64,000 nt of DNA. It comes from Cryobacterium algoritolerans (GTDB taxonomy: Bacteria > Actinomycetota > Actinomycetes > Actinomycetales > Microbacteriaceae). The notes under the pieces are model-generated. The model worked only from the letters and a program-made list of their open reading frames with translations, did not search any database and had not been told where the DNA came from. The DNA is taken from NCBI RefSeq assembly GCF_004402785.1, contig NZ_SOFP01000046.1, positions 62,001 to 126,000 of the forward strand. Reading direction: 5' to 3'. The translations under genes and the position numbers were made by a program. Every line of letters begins with the position of its first letter. The first letter of the stretch is position 1. Shown here piece by piece: positions 1-8,205 of the stretch.

Positions 1-296
1 GCGTCGGCTGCTTGTCCCTGGCTGGGTGGCGAGCCAACCCTAGCCCGGCAGGAGGCCCACCCTTCGCTAGGGCTGCGGCGTGAGTCGCATCCCGTCGCTG
101 CTCGATCCGGTCAGCGGCAGCACCAGGGTCCTTATTCGCCTCTCGCGCATGACACTTTGTGTTGTGGTTGTTCGCGCCCCAGCCGGACGTCGCCAGCATC
201 GGGGAACGCAAACCCAGATTTTGCCCGACTTGATGCGCTGAACGGACTTGCCTTCTCCCCTTAGGCTCTAGTTGTCCCGGACGATGGAGGCCCTTG

Positions 297-1094
297 ATGA
301 ACACGCACTACCTGAATCCGGCCGGTCGGCTCTTTGAGTTCCTCAACTACGTTTGGCTTGCGTCCGATCAGTTGGACGCGAAAAGCGTCTGGGGTCTATA
401 TCTGGATGTCATTCCTGAGCAGGAGCCAGCCAAGTTTTTCCGTGCAATTGGCGGAGTACTGGCACTTCCGGATGAAGTTCGCACAAGCGTGGCCGGGGTA
501 CAGGACGGCCCATTCAGTCGCGAAAGGCTCCTTCGGGCTTTGCCTGCGGCGGAGGCAGCTCTCTCAATTGCGCCTCAGCTGCCGTCGTACAGCGTCGCTC
601 AGATGAAGTTGCATTACGACAAAGGCACCCTCGCGGACCTCGAAACGTGCAGTGAGCTACTAAGCCATGGCCGCCAGGGTGGTCGGGATATCGAGTTCGC
701 GGGCATGGAGAATTCGTTGGCTGGGATCCGCAGCTTGGCCGACGAGATCAAGGTCGAGGCGACGGAGTCTGGATTGCCTTCCGATGTCGCGACACTTCTC
801 TGGAGGAACGCCGATGCCATTGTTCGCGCCGTCGACATGTACAGGATTCTTGGCACGGAAAGTGTCATCCGTGAATTTGACGCGTTCGTCGGATCGTTGG
901 TCACGAAGCCCGTCGCCGGTGACGCCGCACGAAACACGCCTGCTCTATGGGACAAAGTGCAGAAGCTGAGCAAAGAAATTATACTGATGGAAGCTGCTTT
1001 CGCGGTCCCAGGGCAACTGATGATTACCGCTGGGAATTTCTGGACGGCCATCCAGCCTGGCGTTTCTGCCGTAGTGTCCGCCCTCGCCAGTTAG
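297..1094 (+). CDS. Hypothetical protein of unknown family, probably acquired
   Basis: I do not recognise this 265-residue protein. It is a mostly alpha-helical, soluble-looking sequence with no signal peptide and no strong membrane segment, although its last 35 residues are rather hydrophobic. I chose the ATG at 297 over the overlapping TTG at 294 because a GGAGG at 286-290 lies six bases before it. A TAGGCT hexamer at 262-267 could be its -10 element. Its codon use (AAA, ATT, ATA, GAA are common) is visibly less GC-rich than the housekeeping genes further right, which suggests horizontal acquisition. It sits between the window edge and a toxin-antitoxin pair on the other strand. The reading frame is convincing; the function is open. 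Confidence 0.75.
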   Translation: MNTHYLNPAGRLFEFLNYVWLASDQLDAKSVWGLYLDVIPEQEPAKFFRAIGGVLALPDEVRTSVAGVQDGPFSRERLLRALPAAEAALSIAPQLPSYSVAQMKLHYDKGTLADLETCSELLSHGRQGGRDIEFAGMENSLAGIRSLADEIKVEATESGLPSDVATLLWRNADAIVRAVDMYRILGTESVIREFDAFVGSLVTKPVAGDAARNTPALWDKVQKLSKEIILMEAAFAVPGQLMITAGNFWTAIQPGVSAVVSALAS

Positions 1095-1312
1095 AACTAA
1101 GCCATCCCACGCAGCCGGGATTGGCAGCACTGAGGCAGGCGTTCACAAGGGTGCCATAGGCGCTCGGCAAGTGCCAGAAGCAGTCCGTATCAGCACGTCG
1201 TAACGAGGCCTCTGATTAGACTAACCTCGCCGAAACTTCGGTGAAGTAGGTGGAGGGGAGCCTCCCAGATTGGCGGCTCGGCACGCATAAGTTGATCTTG
1301 GTCGGAGTCCCC

Positions 1313-1379
1313 GCGCCAGCCCCAGAGCTTCTGCGGGAGTCAAGGGTTTGCATCCACCCAGAAACTCCCGCAGGCTGGC
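1313..1379. terminator. Imperfect inverted repeat between convergent genes (in 1095-1481 gap)
   Basis: The 387-base gap 1095-1481 has no credible gene. It contains a perfect 10-bp inverted repeat, CTGCGGGAGT at 1331-1340 and ACTCCCGCAG at 1364-1373, extended outward by GCCAGC/GCTGGC with a bulge. It lies between the converging ends of the orphan gene and higA, so a bidirectional terminator is the simplest reading, but there is no clear T-tract. Confidence 0.4.
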
Positions 1380-1481
1380 CCAAGCTGATGGCTTTTGCCG
1401 CCTCACAAGCCTCCTTCTCGATTTCCCGAGAGTCGCAGCGACATGAGCACGACGGCGGCCGAACGCGGGGTTGTGCGGAGG

Positions 1482-1790
1482 TTATGGAACTCGCGTCAGA
1501 GTAATTTTTTGGCCGAGGGCGGCAGCAAGACGACTGAGCGTAGCGGCTGTCGGGTTGCCGATACCTCGTTCTATCCGGCTGATCTCTGCCTGCTGAATCC
1601 CGGTAGCGCTGGACAGGGCGGGCTGAGTAAGGTCGCGGGCCTTGCGTGCTGCGGCAAGCATCGCGCCCAGTTCAACGCGACTTGCGAGCTCCGCGTCAAA
1701 TGTCGTGCCGGCCGTCTCATACACGGCGCGCGTATCGTCGGACCATTCTGCCTTCGCACGGTCTGCAAGGTCTTTGAAGTTTCTTGCCAT
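1482..1790 (-). CDS. higA: HigA-like antitoxin, XRE-family helix-turn-helix
   Basis: A 102-residue DNA-binding antitoxin, expected to neutralise the toxin encoded just upstream and to repress the shared promoter. The C-terminal half is a Cro/C1 helix-turn-helix: LTQPALSSATGIQQAEISRI is the helix-turn-helix core, followed by a GNPTAATLSRLAAALG helix typical of HigA proteins. The start at 1790 is supported by an AGGAG at the proper distance; an in-frame ATG further upstream at 1838 would overlap the toxin stop. It lies 44 bases after the toxin gene on the same strand. Toxin-before-antitoxin order is the hallmark of HigBA modules. Family assignment is confident; neutralisation of this particular toxin is inferred from the arrangement. 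Confidence 0.85.
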   Translation of the reverse strand: MARNFKDLADRAKAEWSDDTRAVYETAGTTFDAELASRVELGAMLAAARKARDLTQPALSSATGIQQAEISRIERGIGNPTAATLSRLAAALGQKITLTRVP

Positions 1791-1834
1791 GATGTCTCCT
1801 TCGAACTCAAGTATGTGCCCTAACACATATATGG

Positions 1835-2266
1835 TCAAGTCTTCTTGTGGCGATCACGGTGGGTGCGCTTCCACTGTTCGTGAATCTTGCGCGCCCTGGC
1901 GATTTCGCGCTGTTGACGCCTATCGGACGGATCCTTCTTCTTGTCGTAGCCGCTGTAGAGCAGAACGATCTTGTCTCCGTGAAAGGCGCAAAACACGCGG
2001 ATGAGTACTTTCCGGTCAACTATGGCGAGATCGGACGGCAGGGCGACATTCGCCTCAGAAAAGATCGCCTGCAGTGACTTCCGAACCCGGAATTCATAAA
2101 GACCACCGGAGAGAGGCTTGCCCCACTCTCCACTGCAGATATCGATGCCGTGCACCGCGAGGACGTGCTCGATTGCAGCTGTCAGGACTGCCTGCTCGTA
2201 CTCGCCGAGTGAAGAGTAGAAGCGGCCGAAGGAATCGCCCTCGTACTCGATGTCCCAACTGGTCAT
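1835..2266 (-). CDS. higB: HigB/RelE-superfamily toxin (Gp49-like)
   Basis: A 143-residue protein of the phage-derived Gp49-like/HigB group in the RelE superfamily, whose characterised members are ribosome-dependent mRNA endonucleases. The diagnostic stretch is YEFRVRKSLQ, then RVFCAFHGDKIVLLYSGY, then a KKKDPSDRRQQREIARA helix. The start at 2266 is preceded by AGGAGG, which favours it over the longer frame beginning at 2347. The N-terminal 40 residues (WDIEYEG... LGEYEQAVLTAAIEHVL) fit the first helices of the fold; the protein is somewhat longer than typical HigB because of a basic C-terminal tail. It is the first gene of a two-gene operon with higA. Activity is inferred from family only. 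Confidence 0.82.
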   Translation of the reverse strand: MTSWDIEYEGDSFGRFYSSLGEYEQAVLTAAIEHVLAVHGIDICSGEWGKPLSGGLYEFRVRKSLQAIFSEANVALPSDLAIVDRKVLIRVFCAFHGDKIVLLYSGYDKKKDPSDRRQQREIARARKIHEQWKRTHRDRHKKT

Positions 2267-2659
2267 CGTCGTAGCCTCCTTCGCGCGCGTGGCCAGCATG
2301 GTGGGCTGATTTCGCGATCTTCCTTGACGCCTGCCCAGATCGGTCAAGCGTGGTCGCGAGAGTTGTCCGGAAGCTCTTGGCTAGTCACAGCCGGTCACCA
2401 GATCAGGTGTGCAGCCCGAGACCAGGAGTTCGGCTCGCCCTCGGTATCGTATGTCGAATGCGTGAGTTCGGGGCCGAACGCTAGGACTTGATTCGCGCAC
2501 GTTTATTCAACGCTTATTGCTTCCAGACTGGCCGATACGGGCCGAGGGGTTGCGATAGAATTGTGATAACGACCACAGGGAACTCCTGATCAGATCGAGA
2601 TCAGACGAGATTGGTCTAGGTTTCGGAACGAGAGCCGCTCGGTTGAAATGGACCGACCG

Positions 2660-2699
2660 CAATCCGCTTGTCGTAGGTTCGATTCCTACCGGGGGCACC
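2660..2699 (+). other. 3' tRNA fragment, candidate attachment-site remnant
   Basis: A perfect T-arm is visible: GTAGG (2673-2677), TTCGATT loop, CCTAC (2685-2689), followed by CGGGGGC, A and CC, as at a tRNA 3' end. The matching 5' acceptor strand (GCCCCCG), a D-arm and a normal seven-base anticodon loop are absent upstream, so this is not a working tRNA. Arg-type tRNAs often have this acceptor, but I cannot fix the identity. Integrases commonly duplicate a tRNA 3' end when an element inserts, so the fragment may mark the border of the segment on its left. The rest of the 2267-2783 gap shows no gene. Confidence 0.55.
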
Positions 2700-2771
2700 G
2701 GGGTCGTCGGGGATCCGTTGCGGGGTTGCCGGGGATCGATATGCGGCCTGGCTGAGCCCGGCCGGGCTTGA

Positions 2772-2777
2772 TAGATT
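2772..2777 (+). promoter_or_regulatory. -10 element for leaderless nadE
   Basis: TAGATT ends six bases before the nadE ATG, and no Shine-Dalgarno sequence is present. This spacing implies a transcript that begins at or next to the start codon. The same arrangement recurs at more than ten genes in this window. Confidence 0.6.
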
Positions 2778-2783
2778 TGCTGC

Positions 2784-3605
2784 ATGCGAGAACTACAGGC
2801 GCGAATCATCGCGGAACTGAACGTGTCCCCGACCATTGAGCCGGCGCTCGAGCTGCGCCGCCGGGCCCAATTCCTCGCGGACTACCTCTGGCGCGCCGGG
2901 GCGAAGGGCCTCGTGCTCGGGATCAGCGGCGGCCAGGATTCGAGCCTTGCCGGTCGGCTCTGCCAGCTGGCCGTTGAGCAGCTGGGTGCCGAGGGGCACC
3001 CGTCGACCTTCCTGGCAGTGCGCTTGCCCTACGCGACGCAACGCGACGAAGACGACGCCCAGCTCGCCCTGGATTTCATCCGGCCCCAGTCGAGCGCGAC
3101 CTTCAACATCATGCGTGCCGTCGACGGGATTGACGACGAATGCCTTGTCAGCACGGGCCGCGAGCTTCCCGACTTCGACAAGGGCAACGTCAAGGCCCGC
3201 GCCCGCATGGTCGCCCAGTACGCCCTCGCGGGCTCGCAGGGGCTGCTCGTGGTGGGTACCGATCACGCGGCCGAGGCGGTCACCGGATTCTTCACCAAGT
3301 ACGGAGACGGCGGAACAGACATCCTCCCGCTCAGCGGGCTGACCAAACGGCAGGGTCGCGCTCTGTTGGTCGAACTCGGCGCCCCCGAGCGGCTCTATCT
3401 GAAACAGCCGACCGCGGACCTGCTCGACGACACCCCGGGCCAAACCGACGAGGACAACCTGGGCCTGCGATACGAGCAGATCGACGACTACCTCGAGGGG
3501 CACCCGGTCGATGACGACGTCGCCGACGCCATCGAGAGGCGGTACCTGGCCACCGAGCACAAGCGGCGCGTCCCGGCGTCGATGTTCGACGAGTGGTGGC
3601 GCTAG
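2784..3605 (+). CDS. nadE: Ammonia-dependent NAD+ synthetase
   Basis: NadE amidates nicotinic-acid adenine dinucleotide with ammonia and ATP, the last step of NAD biosynthesis. The 273-residue length matches the short, homodimeric bacterial type without the glutaminase domain. The PP-loop motif SGGQDS lies at residues 48-53 ([12 protein letters not shown]), and [22 protein letters not shown] and the C-terminal [14 protein letters not shown] are characteristic of this subfamily. It is alone on its strand and ends in a strong hairpin shared with the converging gene. Lack of the glutaminase domain means it uses free ammonium rather than glutamine. Confidence 0.97.
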   Translation: MRELQARIIAELNVSPTIEPALELRRRAQFLADYLWRAGAKGLVLGISGGQDSSLAGRLCQLAVEQLGAEGHPSTFLAVRLPYATQRDEDDAQLALDFIRPQSSATFNIMRAVDGIDDECLVSTGRELPDFDKGNVKARARMVAQYALAGSQGLLVVGTDHAAEAVTGFFTKYGDGGTDILPLSGLTKRQGRALLVELGAPERLYLKQPTADLLDDTPGQTDEDNLGLRYEQIDDYLEGHPVDDDVADAIERRYLATEHKRRVPASMFDEWWR

Positions 3606-3666
3606 ACCGAGCGTGCGAGCGGTTGAGTGAGCGAGCGAGTGAGCTGAGGCGAAGCGGTCGTCACTG

Positions 3667-3712
3667 ACTGCCAGGCACCGAGCGGTTGGAGAACCGATCG
3701 GTGCGTGGCAGT
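3667..3712. terminator. Bidirectional hairpin terminator
   Basis: Two 21-base arms (3667-3687 and 3692-3712) pair at 19 of 21 positions around a 4-base loop. It stands between the converging nadE and the membrane-protein gene ending at 3756, so it can serve both. No long T-run follows on either side. Confidence 0.7.
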
Positions 3713-3755
3713 TGTGTGGTGACCGGCGTGACGATGTTGCCGGCGGTAGTGAGTG

Positions 3756-4457
3756 TCAGGAAGCGGCATACGGCGCGGGCCGCACCTCGAGGGCCTGCAC
3801 ATCGTCGAGGAGGCGCTGGGTTTCCGTCGACGGTGCGGCCTGGGTGGTGGCATAGTTCAGTGGCGCGGGAACCGGGGTTGACTGCTGGGGCGAGTACTGG
3901 TCGTGGTGCTGCTGCGCGGCCCACGCATCCTGCTCGGCGAGCAGGCTCTTTTCGGAGGTGGTGTTCGCCACCTTCCACCGGTCGAGGTCGCTGAGGAAGA
4001 CCTTACGGGCACGAGCCGGCCTGTGCTGCCATTCGATCAGGCGGTCGCGGAACTCGAGCAGCGCCGGTTCGAGCTGGTAGCCGAAGGTGGCGGAAGTGCG
4101 CTTGAGTTCGGCCAGCTGGTGGGCAGCCCAATTCGCGGCAACGGCCGACCCCTTGATCGGTAGGAGGCGCAGCTGGATGTCGGCCTGGCCGACGGCGCGG
4201 TCCGCCATGACCTGCTCCTGGGGGCTCAGCGAGTTCCAGACGGATGCCTCTGTCGCAGCGTCCACCAGGGCACCGATGACGGCCGCCTTGAGTTCCCGGT
4301 CGTGCTGGGCGAGTAGGTTGCGGATTGCTCCGCGGGAGATCCACGAGGCCAGCAGGCTGGCCACGATGATCGCGACGACGAGCACCACGGCGCTGAATAC
4401 CATGGTCTGATTGCTGGCTGCCGTGAGCCAGGACACGAAACTATTCCACCACTGCAT
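3756..4457 (-). CDS. Single-pass membrane protein of unknown function
   Basis: A 233-residue protein with one hydrophobic segment near the N-terminus (TMVFSAVVLVVAIIVASLLA, about residues 18-37), followed by a charged, helical cytoplasmic-type domain with many Glu, Arg and Gln residues, and an unstructured QQ/P-rich tail. I do not know a function. The ATG at 4457 is preferred because a TAAAGT hexamer (4465-4470, minus strand) ends seven bases before it, consistent with a leaderless mRNA; the alternative GTG at 4466 would overlap that promoter element. It stands alone between nadE (convergent) and a small hypothetical gene. Confidence 0.75.
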   Translation of the reverse strand: MQWWNSFVSWLTAASNQTMVFSAVVLVVAIIVASLLASWISRGAIRNLLAQHDRELKAAVIGALVDAATEASVWNSLSPQEQVMADRAVGQADIQLRLLPIKGSAVAANWAAHQLAELKRTSATFGYQLEPALLEFRDRLIEWQHRPARARKVFLSDLDRWKVANTTSEKSLLAEQDAWAAQQHHDQYSPQQSTPVPAPLNYATTQAAPSTETQRLLDDVQALEVRPAPYAAS

Positions 4458-4535
4458 GAGCGGCACTTTACCGGGACCGATCCCGGTTCGCGGGGAACAT
4501 GCGCGGCGTGCCCAAAAGGTCGTGTCGGCGAAGAG

Positions 4536-4823
4536 TCACCGGAAGCAGTCCGCGGCGTCGTCAATGTTCCAGAAGGTGCCGAGGGCCGTCGTGCGGGCGG
4601 CTGCCAGGAGGCGCCGCGCGGCGAAGCGCTCGTCGATGCCGTCGGTGCTGAGCTCGATGTGGCCGAGTACCGCGCCGCTTCGGTTGACCACACGCCAGAG
4701 TCCGTCGGCGACGGGCAGCAGGGACAGATCGCGGAGGGCACCGGTGCGCGCCGGCCGAGCAGAACGGTTCGGTTGGGCCGGGTTCGGCAGGGCAGGGTTC
4801 GGCAGGGCAGGAGCTGTGGACAA
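4536..4823 (-). CDS. Small conserved-looking hypothetical protein, TTG start
   Basis: A 95-residue protein. Residues about 30-95 read like a compact domain (WRVVNRSGAVLGHIELS, then an Arg/Ala-rich helix and FWNIDDAADCFR), which suggests a small beta-hairpin plus helix fold. The N-terminus contains a duplicated ALPNP pentapeptide from a short DNA repeat. The only plausible start is TTG at 4823, supported by a strong GGAGGA six bases upstream. I do not recognise a named family. It lies in the same direction as its neighbours but is separated by 65-78 bases on each side. Confidence 0.65.
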   Translation of the reverse strand: MSTAPALPNPALPNPAQPNRSARPARTGALRDLSLLPVADGLWRVVNRSGAVLGHIELSTDGIDERFAARRLLAAARTTALGTFWNIDDAADCFR

Positions 4824-4888
4824 GGAATCCTCCGATATTGGCCGGCCGCGGTTGATGACGTCTCCACGCTACGGGCGGCCTCCGACAT

Positions 4889-5857
4889 TCAGCCGGGCGT
4901 GCTGTCGACCGGCTCGGTCCCGAGGGCGAGGTCCTGGCTGGCGAGGTCCAGGTCGACGACCTTGTTCACCCGGGCCGTCTGGGCGACCGCGATCCCGCCG
5001 AGCACAAGAACGACCCCGGCGACCTGCACGGCGTCGAGGGATTCACCGAGCCACAGGAATGCGAAGCCGAACGCGAAGAGCACCTCAGACGCGGAGACGA
5101 TACCGGCGGCCGTCGCAGTCAGGCGGCCCAGCGCCATGTACGACAGCAGGTACGGGGCGAACGACCCGACGATGCCGTTCCAGAGCACCAGCAGCCAGAG
5201 CGGAACCGCGAGCGCCCCGAGGTTGCCGTGCAGCGGCACTTGCTGCGCCAGGGTCTGCGGCTCCACTTGCCACCACGCGCTGAAGACCAGCCAGAACCCG
5301 CTCGCGAAAAGCATCGACCAGAACGACACGACCAGGGGCGACGAGGATGCGACCTGCCGTTCACCGACCAGGAAGTACACCGCAAGGCAGATCGCGGCGG
5401 CAACCCCGGCCAGTACGCCGAGCGGGGACAGGGTGCTCGCCCAGATTTGCGCGACCACAGCCATCCCCACCAGCACGCCGCCGATGGCCAGCCAGATCCG
5501 GGGCTTCACCCTCTCCTTGAGGACGAACCGCGCGAACAAGGCAACCAGGAGGACCCCGGAGTACTCGAGCATGAGGGCGATGCCCACCGGCAGCAGGCTG
5601 ATCGCCACGGCGTAGAACCATTGGATGAGGGCAACGCCGGCGACACCGAGCAGGGCCATCACCGCCACCTGGCGTCGGCCGATCCGGAAGGCCCGGCGGT
5701 TGGTGAGGAAGAGCAGGATGCCGGCGAGCACCGCGATGATCGTCACCCGGAAGAAGGTGAGCTGGGCCGGCGACAGTCCGGCCTCCACGATCACCTTGGT
5801 GGTGCTGCCGTTCAGGCCGAAGAGCAGCGACGCGAGGAGAGCGTAGAGGTAACCCAC
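4889..5857 (-). CDS. EamA/DMT-family transporter
   Basis: A 322-residue polytopic membrane protein of the drug/metabolite transporter superfamily, with ten hydrophobic segments arranged as two EamA repeats (about residues 1-135 and 150-300). The opening LYALLASLLFGLNGSTTKV is the classical first helix of this group, and WLWLGESL-type sequence (FLWLGESLDAVQVAGVVLVLGG) closes the second repeat. Members export amino acids, purines or other small metabolites; the substrate cannot be read from sequence. It starts with GTG only three bases after the stop of the aldo/keto reductase gene, so the two are almost certainly one operon, and the carrier may export a product of that enzyme or a toxic carbonyl derivative. 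Confidence 0.9.
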   Translation of the reverse strand: MGYLYALLASLLFGLNGSTTKVIVEAGLSPAQLTFFRVTIIAVLAGILLFLTNRRAFRIGRRQVAVMALLGVAGVALIQWFYAVAISLLPVGIALMLEYSGVLLVALFARFVLKERVKPRIWLAIGGVLVGMAVVAQIWASTLSPLGVLAGVAAAICLAVYFLVGERQVASSSPLVVSFWSMLFASGFWLVFSAWWQVEPQTLAQQVPLHGNLGALAVPLWLLVLWNGIVGSFAPYLLSYMALGRLTATAAGIVSASEVLFAFGFAFLWLGESLDAVQVAGVVLVLGGIAVAQTARVNKVVDLDLASQDLALGTEPVDSTPG

Positions 5858-5860
5858 CGC

Positions 5861-6868
5861 CTAGCGCAGTCCGGTGCCGTGCACGGCGAACGGTTCGATG
5901 GCCGCGATCTCGTCACGGGTCAGGTCCGGGGCATCCAGGGCCGCAACGGTCTGCTCCAACTGGCCGACGCTGCTCGCCCCGACCAGCACGCTCGTCACCG
6001 ACTGCTGGCGCAGGATCCAGGTCACGGCAAGCTGGGCCAGGGTCTGGCCACGCGCGGCAGCAATCGCGTTCAAGCCGCGGACGCGCTCGAGGTACGTGTC
6101 GGTGAGGACGTCCTCGGAGAGGAACCGGCTGCGTGCGGCCCGGGAGTCCCGGGGGACGTTGCCGGACAGATACCGGTCCGTCAGGAGCCCCTGCGCCAGC
6201 GGGGAGAAGCAGATGCTGCCCACCCCGAGTTCGTCGAGCACCGGGAACAGGCCCTCTTCGACGTGACGGTCGAACATCGAGTAGCGCGGCTGGTGGATCA
6301 GGAGCGGCACGTTGTGTTCGGCCAGCGCTGCGACGGCGGCCCTGGTCTGCTCAGGCGTGTAGCTGGAAATGCCCACGTAGAGCGCCTTGCCCTGTCGCAC
6401 TGCGGTGGCCAGGGCCCCCATCGTCTCCTCGATCGGGGTCTCCGGGTCGGGGCGATGGGAGTAGAAGATGTCGACGTAGTCGAGCCCGAGGCGACCGAGG
6501 CTCGCGTCCAGGGACGACAGGAGGTACTTGCGCGAGCCGAAGTCGCCGTAGGGCCCCGGCCACATGTCGTAACCGGCCTTGCTCGAGATGACCATTTCGT
6601 CGCGGTACGCACGAAAGTCCTCGGCGAAGATCCGACCGAAGTTGGTCTCGGCGGAGCCGTAGGGAGGGCCGTAGTTGTTGGCCAGGTCGAAGTGGGTCAC
6701 CCCGAGGTCGAAGGCCCGGCGCAGGATGGCCCGCTGGGTGTCCATCGGTCGGTCGTGTCCGAAATTGTGCCAGAGACCGAGCGAGACCGCCGGAAGCTTG
6801 AGGCCGCTCCGCCCGGTGCGGCGATAGTTCATCTCGGAGTAGCGGTTCTCAGCGGCAACGAAGGTCAT
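5861..6868 (-). CDS. Aldo/keto reductase, MgrA/YghZ (L-glyceraldehyde 3-phosphate reductase) type
   Basis: A 335-residue NADPH-dependent aldehyde reductase with a TIM-barrel fold. The catalytic tetrad can be seen: Asp in HFDLANNYG, Tyr in the same motif, Lys in ISSKAGYDMWPGPYGD and His in DIFYSHRPDPETP. The GPPYGSAETNFGRI, KAGYDMWPGPYG and SSYTPEQT stretches match the YghZ/GprA group, which detoxifies L-glyceraldehyde 3-phosphate and methylglyoxal. It is transcribed with the downstream EamA exporter. Its ATG is preceded by TAGAGT-N6 and no Shine-Dalgarno, so it looks leaderless and shares a tiny promoter region with the divergent msrA. The exact substrate is inferred from family. Confidence 0.92.
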   Translation of the reverse strand: MTFVAAENRYSEMNYRRTGRSGLKLPAVSLGLWHNFGHDRPMDTQRAILRRAFDLGVTHFDLANNYGPPYGSAETNFGRIFAEDFRAYRDEMVISSKAGYDMWPGPYGDFGSRKYLLSSLDASLGRLGLDYVDIFYSHRPDPETPIEETMGALATAVRQGKALYVGISSYTPEQTRAAVAALAEHNVPLLIHQPRYSMFDRHVEEGLFPVLDELGVGSICFSPLAQGLLTDRYLSGNVPRDSRAARSRFLSEDVLTDTYLERVRGLNAIAAARGQTLAQLAVTWILRQQSVTSVLVGASSVGQLEQTVAALDAPDLTRDEIAAIEPFAVHGTGLR

Positions 6869-6873
6869 GGAGT

Positions 6874-6880
6874 TACTCTA
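6874..6880. promoter_or_regulatory. Overlapping divergent -10 elements, aldo/keto reductase and msrA
   Basis: Only 17 bases separate the two start codons. TACTCT (6874-6879, plus) ends six bases before the msrA GTG, and TAGAGT (6880-6875, minus) ends six bases before the reductase ATG. The hexamers overlap by five bases, so polymerase could serve only one direction at a time, and both mRNAs would be leaderless. Confidence 0.6.
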
Positions 6881-6885
6881 GGACC

Positions 6886-7410
6886 GTGCAAACTTTTGTG
6901 GTCGCAGGTGGATGTTTCTGGTGTCTCGATGCCGTGTATCGGGTGCTTCGCGGGGTGACCGATGTCGTGTCGGGCTATACCGGGGGAGACACGCCCAGGC
7001 CAAGCTATGAGGCGGTCTGCACAGGGCGTACCGGGCACGCGGAGGCCATCGCGGTCACCTTCGACCCGGAGGTCATCCCGGCCAGCGTCATCCTCGACGT
7101 CTTCTTCACGCTGCACGACCCGACCCAGCTGAACCGCCAGGGCGCCGATATGGGAACGCAGTACCGCTCCGCCATGTTCTACACCGACGAGGAACAGAAG
7201 CACCTCTTCGAAACGTCCCGCACCCGTGCCGCCGAATGGTGGGGTGAGGGCATCGTCACGACGATCCAGCCGCTCGGCGAGTACTTCGTCGCGGAGGATC
7301 ATCACCAGGACTTCTTCGCCAAGAACCCCGGTCAGGGCTACTGCATGGCCGTTGCCCTGCCCAAGGTGAACAAGATTCGCAAGTCCTACGCGCCGTACAT
7401 CCTTCCGTAA
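6886..7410 (+). CDS. msrA: Peptide-methionine (S)-S-oxide reductase MsrA
   Basis: MsrA reduces the S-epimer of methionine sulfoxide in oxidised proteins and free methionine. The 174-residue length is normal. The catalytic motif GCFWC occupies residues 9-13; FDPEVIPASVILDVFFTLHDPTQLNRQGADMGTQYRS follows the family pattern, with the catalytic Glu and Tyr downstream of the TG(R)TGHAEAI motif. It starts with GTG directly after a -10 hexamer, so translation is probably leaderless. It is divergent from an aldehyde reductase, a pairing that makes sense for oxidative or carbonyl stress. The C-terminal resolving cysteine typical of some MsrA proteins appears as GYCMAV near residue 156. Confidence 0.97.
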   Translation: MQTFVVAGGCFWCLDAVYRVLRGVTDVVSGYTGGDTPRPSYEAVCTGRTGHAEAIAVTFDPEVIPASVILDVFFTLHDPTQLNRQGADMGTQYRSAMFYTDEEQKHLFETSRTRAAEWWGEGIVTTIQPLGEYFVAEDHHQDFFAKNPGQGYCMAVALPKVNKIRKSYAPYILP

Positions 7411-7596
7411 CCCTCCACAGCCAACGCCACAGTTCCCTTTTCCACGGGGATAGTGAACCCGGCACGCGCCGACGCGGTGCTGTCGCACACTCGGAGCACG
7501 TGACCCGGGGGTGACGGAGACAGGCACGAGCGTTCGCTCCCGGGTCGCGCGCGCCGGGCCGTTGCCCGGCGCCCAACGAGGTGCAGGGAGAACGCA

Positions 7597-8169
7597 ATGA
7601 GTGACATCATCACCGTGACCGGGATCGTGGCGACAACGCCGCGCCACCTCGTCACCAGCACCGGGCTGGCCATCACGTCGTTCCGGCTGGCTGCCGGCCA
7701 GCGCAGGTTCGACCGGGCGAAACAGTCCTGGGTGGACGCGGAAACGAACTGGTACACGGTCTCAACCTTCCGTCAGCTGGCCCACAACGTGGTGCGGTCG
7801 GTGCGTCGCGGAGAACACGTGGTCGTGGCCGGCCGGCTGCGCATCCGCGACTGGCACAACTCTGACAAAAACGGCACCGCGATCGAGATCGAAGCGGACA
7901 GTGTGGGCCACGACCTGGCCTGGTGCAGCACGATCTGCCAGCGCGTGGCCCCCGTACCCGGGCGGATGCCGGAGGAGCCGGTCGACGGTGCGGAGCTTGT
8001 GCAAGGTGCGGAGCTTTCAGACGTTTCGGAGCCTCCGGTCGGGGCGCTCTCCGGTGCGGACCTGGTAGACCCTGACCGGGACGATTCTGGCGGCTCGGCG
8101 GCCCCGGACTCGGCGTCCGGCGGTTTCCTGCCGCGGGAGGACGCCGGCCTGGTCACCCTAGACTCTTAA
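7597..8169 (+). CDS. ssb: Single-stranded DNA-binding protein (secondary SSB)
   Basis: A 190-residue SSB. Residues 1-115 form the OB-fold: ITVTGIVATTPRHL, FRLAAGQRRFDR, WVDAETNWYTVSTFRQLAHNV and GRLRIRDWHN are the usual strands and single-stranded-DNA contacts. The tail is acidic and disordered but lacks the canonical C-terminal DDDIPF-type peptide that recruits repair proteins; it ends LVTLDS. Chromosomal replication SSB is usually encoded between rpsF and rpsR, so this copy is more likely the accessory actinobacterial SSB. A GGGAG sits a few bases before the ATG. No gene is visible in the 186 bases upstream. Confidence 0.9.
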   Translation: MSDIITVTGIVATTPRHLVTSTGLAITSFRLAAGQRRFDRAKQSWVDAETNWYTVSTFRQLAHNVVRSVRRGEHVVVAGRLRIRDWHNSDKNGTAIEIEADSVGHDLAWCSTICQRVAPVPGRMPEEPVDGAELVQGAELSDVSEPPVGALSGADLVDPDRDDSGGSAAPDSASGGFLPREDAGLVTLDS

Positions 8170-8205
8170 CACTGGCCGCATCCGTGGCCCCTGAAAGGAT
8201 GCCCC

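Noticed and set aside
2660-2699. Functional tRNA
   Set aside because: No 5' acceptor strand, D-arm or seven-base anticodon loop can be formed upstream.
2507-2836. Minus-strand frame containing PVGIEPTTSG
   Set aside because: This peptide is the well-known antisense translation of a tRNA T-arm; the frame overlaps the tRNA fragment and nadE.
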